Source of the DNA: a virus
Length of the DNA: 56,657 nt
Reading direction: 5' to 3' (one strand)
Virus record (IMG/VR): IMGVR_UViG_3300047323_000160
Coordinates: 1-56,657 of that record
Shown here: piece by piece, positions 55,101 through 56,657 of the stretch
How the letters are laid out: each line of letters begins with the position of its first letter
Numbering within the stretch: the stretch's first letter is position 1
Translations under genes and position numbers: made by a program
Notes under the pieces: model-generated
What the model was told of the DNA's origin: nothing
Database searches by the model: none
The model's input: the letters and a program-made list of their open reading frames with translations, nothing else

Positions 55101-56657
55101 CGAAGCGATCGCCGCGGGACTTCTCGAACTTGGCCTCTTCATCGGCCAGCTTCTGGCGCGCGGAGTTGGCGGCGGTCTGCGTATCGCCTGCGTCCTTTTC
55201 AGTGACGCGGCCGATACCCTCCGAGCCGGCCCCGAACTGCCCCTCTGCTTGTGCCTTGGCGAGCGCCTTCATGGCTTCAGCCTGGGCCTGAAGCCTCGAG
55301 ACGTGCTTGTCGGCGAGCTGGAGCTGCTCCTGCGTCTGCGCGCCGAACTTGACCAGGCTGTCATAGGCCTCTTCGGCCGCGCGCGACTCCTTGGTGAAGG
55401 CCTCGTAGACGAAATAGAGCGCCGCACCCATGGCGGTCAGCGGCAGGGCGAATTCAGCGATAAAGGCAAAGGCAGCGCCGAGGACCGGCAGCAAGCCGCG
55501 GATCGCGACGCCGGTGCCGGTGATCGACTGGGTCAGCGTCGCCCAGATGCCCGCCATGTTCGTCAGCGTGCCCGCCTGTGCGCCGAACGCAAATGCGGTG
55601 CCGAGACCCGCGAAGGCCTTGGACGTGGCCGCGGCCATCAGCGACCACTGCTGGGCGACGAGCGAGATGCCGGAACGCATCTGCATAGTCATCGCGCCGA
55701 AGCCCTGGATGATCTGGGCGATCTTCGAGGCGCCGAAGGCCGTGCCGAGCGCGAGACCCACATTCAGGATCTCGTCCTTGAACTGGATCATCGTGGAGAT
55801 GCCGGTCGCAGCCATATTGACCAGGGAGGCGCCGAAACGTCCCATCGAACTCGCGAACTGCTCGAACTTCTGACTAGAGAGCGCCTCGTTGAACTGGCGG
55901 AGCTTCTCCTTGATCGTCTCGAAGAAGCCGGCCTCGCCGGCCTGGAGGGCCAGGTTCTGAAACAACGTCGTGGTGCGGGCGACCAGGCCGTTGAAGGTGT
56001 TCATCTGGTTGGCCGCCGCGCCGCCGAAGGTGCGGTCGAGCTCCATCGTAAAGGCAGCCAGCGACGACTTGGCCTCGAGCGTGCCCTTGGACACGGTCTG
56101 GATCAGCTCGGCCGTGGAGATGCCCATGGAACGCGCCATGAGTTCGACCGCGCGCGGCATCGCTTCGCCGAGCTGCTGCCGCAACTCTTCCATCTGGATG
56201 ACGCCCTTACCGGCCATCTGCTGGATCGCGATCGAGGCGCGGTGCAGCACCTCGTCATTGCCGCCGAAGGCCGCGATGCCGTCGACCAGGCCCTTGAGCG
56301 CGCCGCTCATCGGGTCGATGCCGGTCGACTTCAGCTTGACGAAGCTGTCGGCGAGGGCTTTGAGCGAGAACGGAGCATCCTTGGCGAAGTCGCGCAGATA
56401 CATGACCTGCTGAGCCGCTTCCTTCATCGGATCGGCGGCCTTGGACATGCCGGCGAGCAGGAACTTCAGGCGCTCCATTTCGGCGTTGATCTTGACGATG
56501 GATCCGATCCAGCCCTCCGAGACGCTGTGGAGGGAGCCGATCGCCATGCTGGCCAGGCCGGCAGTGATCGCGACGTCGCGCAGCGTGCCGCTGAAGGTGG
56601 TGGCCTTGTCGTTGAGCCGCTCGATCGAGACGACGCCCTGCCCGACGTTCTTCCGGA
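52165..56657 (-). CDS. Tape-measure protein with lytic transglycosylase domain (5' end missing)
   Basis: More than 1490 residues remain; the frame stays open to the right edge, so the true start is outside. It has a tape-measure start (FSGTLRDVAITAGLASMAIGSL... GALKGLVDGIAAFGG...GKGVIQMEELRQQLGEAMPRAVELM) and hydrophobic helices (residues ~330-380). Long coiled coils follow, then a lytic transglycosylase-like domain (IKTESNGNPNAKNDRSTAAGLGGF). The Glu in TESNG is the likely catalyst. It sets tail length and cuts murein at DNA entry. Confidence 0.85.
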   Translation of the reverse strand, partial: RKNVGQGVVSIERLNDKATTFSGTLRDVAITAGLASMAIGSLHSVSEGWIGSIVKINAEMERLKFLLAGMSKAADPMKEAAQQVMYLRDFAKDAPFSLKALADSFVKLKSTGIDPMSGALKGLVDGIAAFGGNDEVLHRASIAIQQMAGKGVIQMEELRQQLGEAMPRAVELMARSMGISTAELIQTVSKGTLEAKSSLAAFTMELDRTFGGAAANQMNTFNGLVARTTTLFQNLALQAGEAGFFETIKEKLRQFNEALSSQKFEQFASSMGRFGASLVNMAATGISTMIQFKDEILNVGLALGTAFGASKIAQIIQGFGAMTMQMRSGISLVAQQWSLMAAATSKAFAGLGTAFAFGAQAGTLTNMAGIWATLTQSITGTGVAIRGLLPVLGAAFAFIAEFALPLTAMGAALYFVYEAFTKESRAAEEAYDSLVKFGAQTQEQLQLADKHVSRLQAQAEAMKALAKAQAEGQFGAGSEGIGRVTEKDAGDTQTAANSARQKLADEEAKFEKSRGDRFAQEQDRVLQEQLSRRKAGYDREAIAAAQAHDQEMAALKTANKDTSAEKQRYMDETRDRQLAQYKLELQDAEDHLRAIQVNASLGDKDAMAGLEKASQQITSLMADRQKKITELQDMPKGPQEIQKDADIKKLMDKAMSKLDSAKADIASQRAEIQGLSGEYARLAYMIEEADAKANGMFRLNNPGLQNIINQLKDTQAEADKVTEALNGLKAFDGDLASANAGVREEYAKQLNNGKGSVFDAIAGKGAAGMYSGKSAIARMLGDVKVAAEETGKTMGDSFGSMITDKINTVTQALGLNAEAWKGVRDNAAGVVPKGSAPGAYGGDMSGTGSDYASRVIKTESNGNPNAKNDRSTAAGLGGFTEGTWMDFMKERHPELKDLGKTALLGLRGQTGLANEAVDWYGGKNAATLKKNGFEATDANTYLAHFLGAGGAMSVLRVSPSTPLDQIKGLDAARASNPEVFSRAVTAGGLQSWAKVQQGGGTSEFGDGSSFSRVRGMATNDQERAKIDETKVIEDLAKSMKGANDLAKVAQDMKEAVSAAKENEDGSSKYRNALTKMIRGGKAFPDKLDPSSPEYGDMFKLADQTDAQLREAAENKKRNERLKQIREGMPADSDALDEKSAEALKRLQSGNKFKLSDGYYTAEKKTAKDIGAFMADSDANPQNKAANDRDIAQLQQQLEKKKNLEVTTTLDTESQKYEGIKRSLMTTDQAREDAYRTELKRLDDLLAKDTSTGEERAAKEEEVQRRKGLLARQQFDLTPIGGMLKQWQDYGHNLETAATGWMNGFNDKLADMAMKGRVSFRSLAQSIEKDIITLSLKAAESKLFSSVLGLGGFSGGGVAGTMDVGGQSFVAFHHTGGVAGSSMPSRRVNMNMFAGAQRWHTGTGGMTLAGDEIPIIAKRGEQVDWPQNLARQYGGKGGGFSMGDINVQGASNGTPTQNRDLAEQIAGQVRAAASQMVGQELRTQMRPGGTIRSMSGK

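Noticed and set aside
1-56657. CRISPR arrays, insertion sequences or rRNA
   Set aside because: No regularly spaced repeats with spacers, no transposase and no rRNA were recognised; the dyads are dispersed over 50 kb and lie at promoters.

Overview
This window looks like most of a tailed-phage genome from an alphaproteobacterial host. The evidence is high-GC DNA, alphaproteobacterial-type CTATAT -10 boxes, CobS/CobT-like proteins, and above all a repABC-family RepC replication initiator. RepC together with a complete set of tail genes suggests a phage-plasmid, that is, a temperate siphophage whose prophage is an episome. No integrase and no RepA/RepB partition genes are visible. The window is cut at both ends: a metallophosphoesterase gene on the left and the tape-measure gene on the right. 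Head and packaging genes are probably outside it.

Layout. Almost everything is on the minus strand, so read from right to left. (i) 56.7-51.0 kb: tail-tip genes (tape measure with a lytic transglycosylase domain, then lambda M-, L-, K-, I- and J-like proteins). (ii) 45.9-39.2 kb: three small tandem paralogues, a collagen-like tail fibre and receptor-binding or chaperone-like genes. (iii) 39.1-37.7 kb: lysis membrane proteins, including an overlapping Rz/Rz1-like spanin pair. (iv) 37.6-30.1 kb: a T5 A1-like metallophosphoesterase with an HTH, an SGNH-hydrolase-like protein, a small structural protein and a 1075-residue tailspike. (v) 30.0-22.4 kb: HslV-like peptidase, PhoH, an Hfq-like Sm protein, DnaB-type helicase, primase, a WGR protein and ATP-dependent DNA ligase. 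(vi) 22.2-21.0 kb: a structural protein, an initiator-like tRNA and a 96-nt tRNA-like element. (vii) 21.1-18.7 kb: the plasmid module, with rightward RHH gene and repC, an antisense ctRNA between them, and a divergent XRE repressor. (viii) 18.6-0 kb: CobT/CobS-like pair, a sigma-like protein, an HNH endonuclease, DnaE with a C-terminal UDG-like domain, an exported peptidoglycan hydrolase, gp32-like SSB, FEN-type exonuclease, RecA, ASCH and MazG-like proteins, and the phosphoesterase.

Regulation. A 12-bp dyad, GTCAG-N2-CTGAC, recurs 21 times (8 exact), nearly always just upstream of a transcription unit. The arrangement resembles the scattered operators of P1 C1 or the L5 stoperators. The XRE protein at 18.7-19.1 kb is the natural candidate ligand. 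In structural-gene leaders the dyad directly abuts a TATAYT -10 box with no conventional -35. Several replication-region leaders instead carry a box resembling CAATCC 12-13 bp upstream of CTATAG/T, which a phage sigma-like protein (13.5-14.1 kb) might read. All functions are inferred from sequence patterns; no searches were run.
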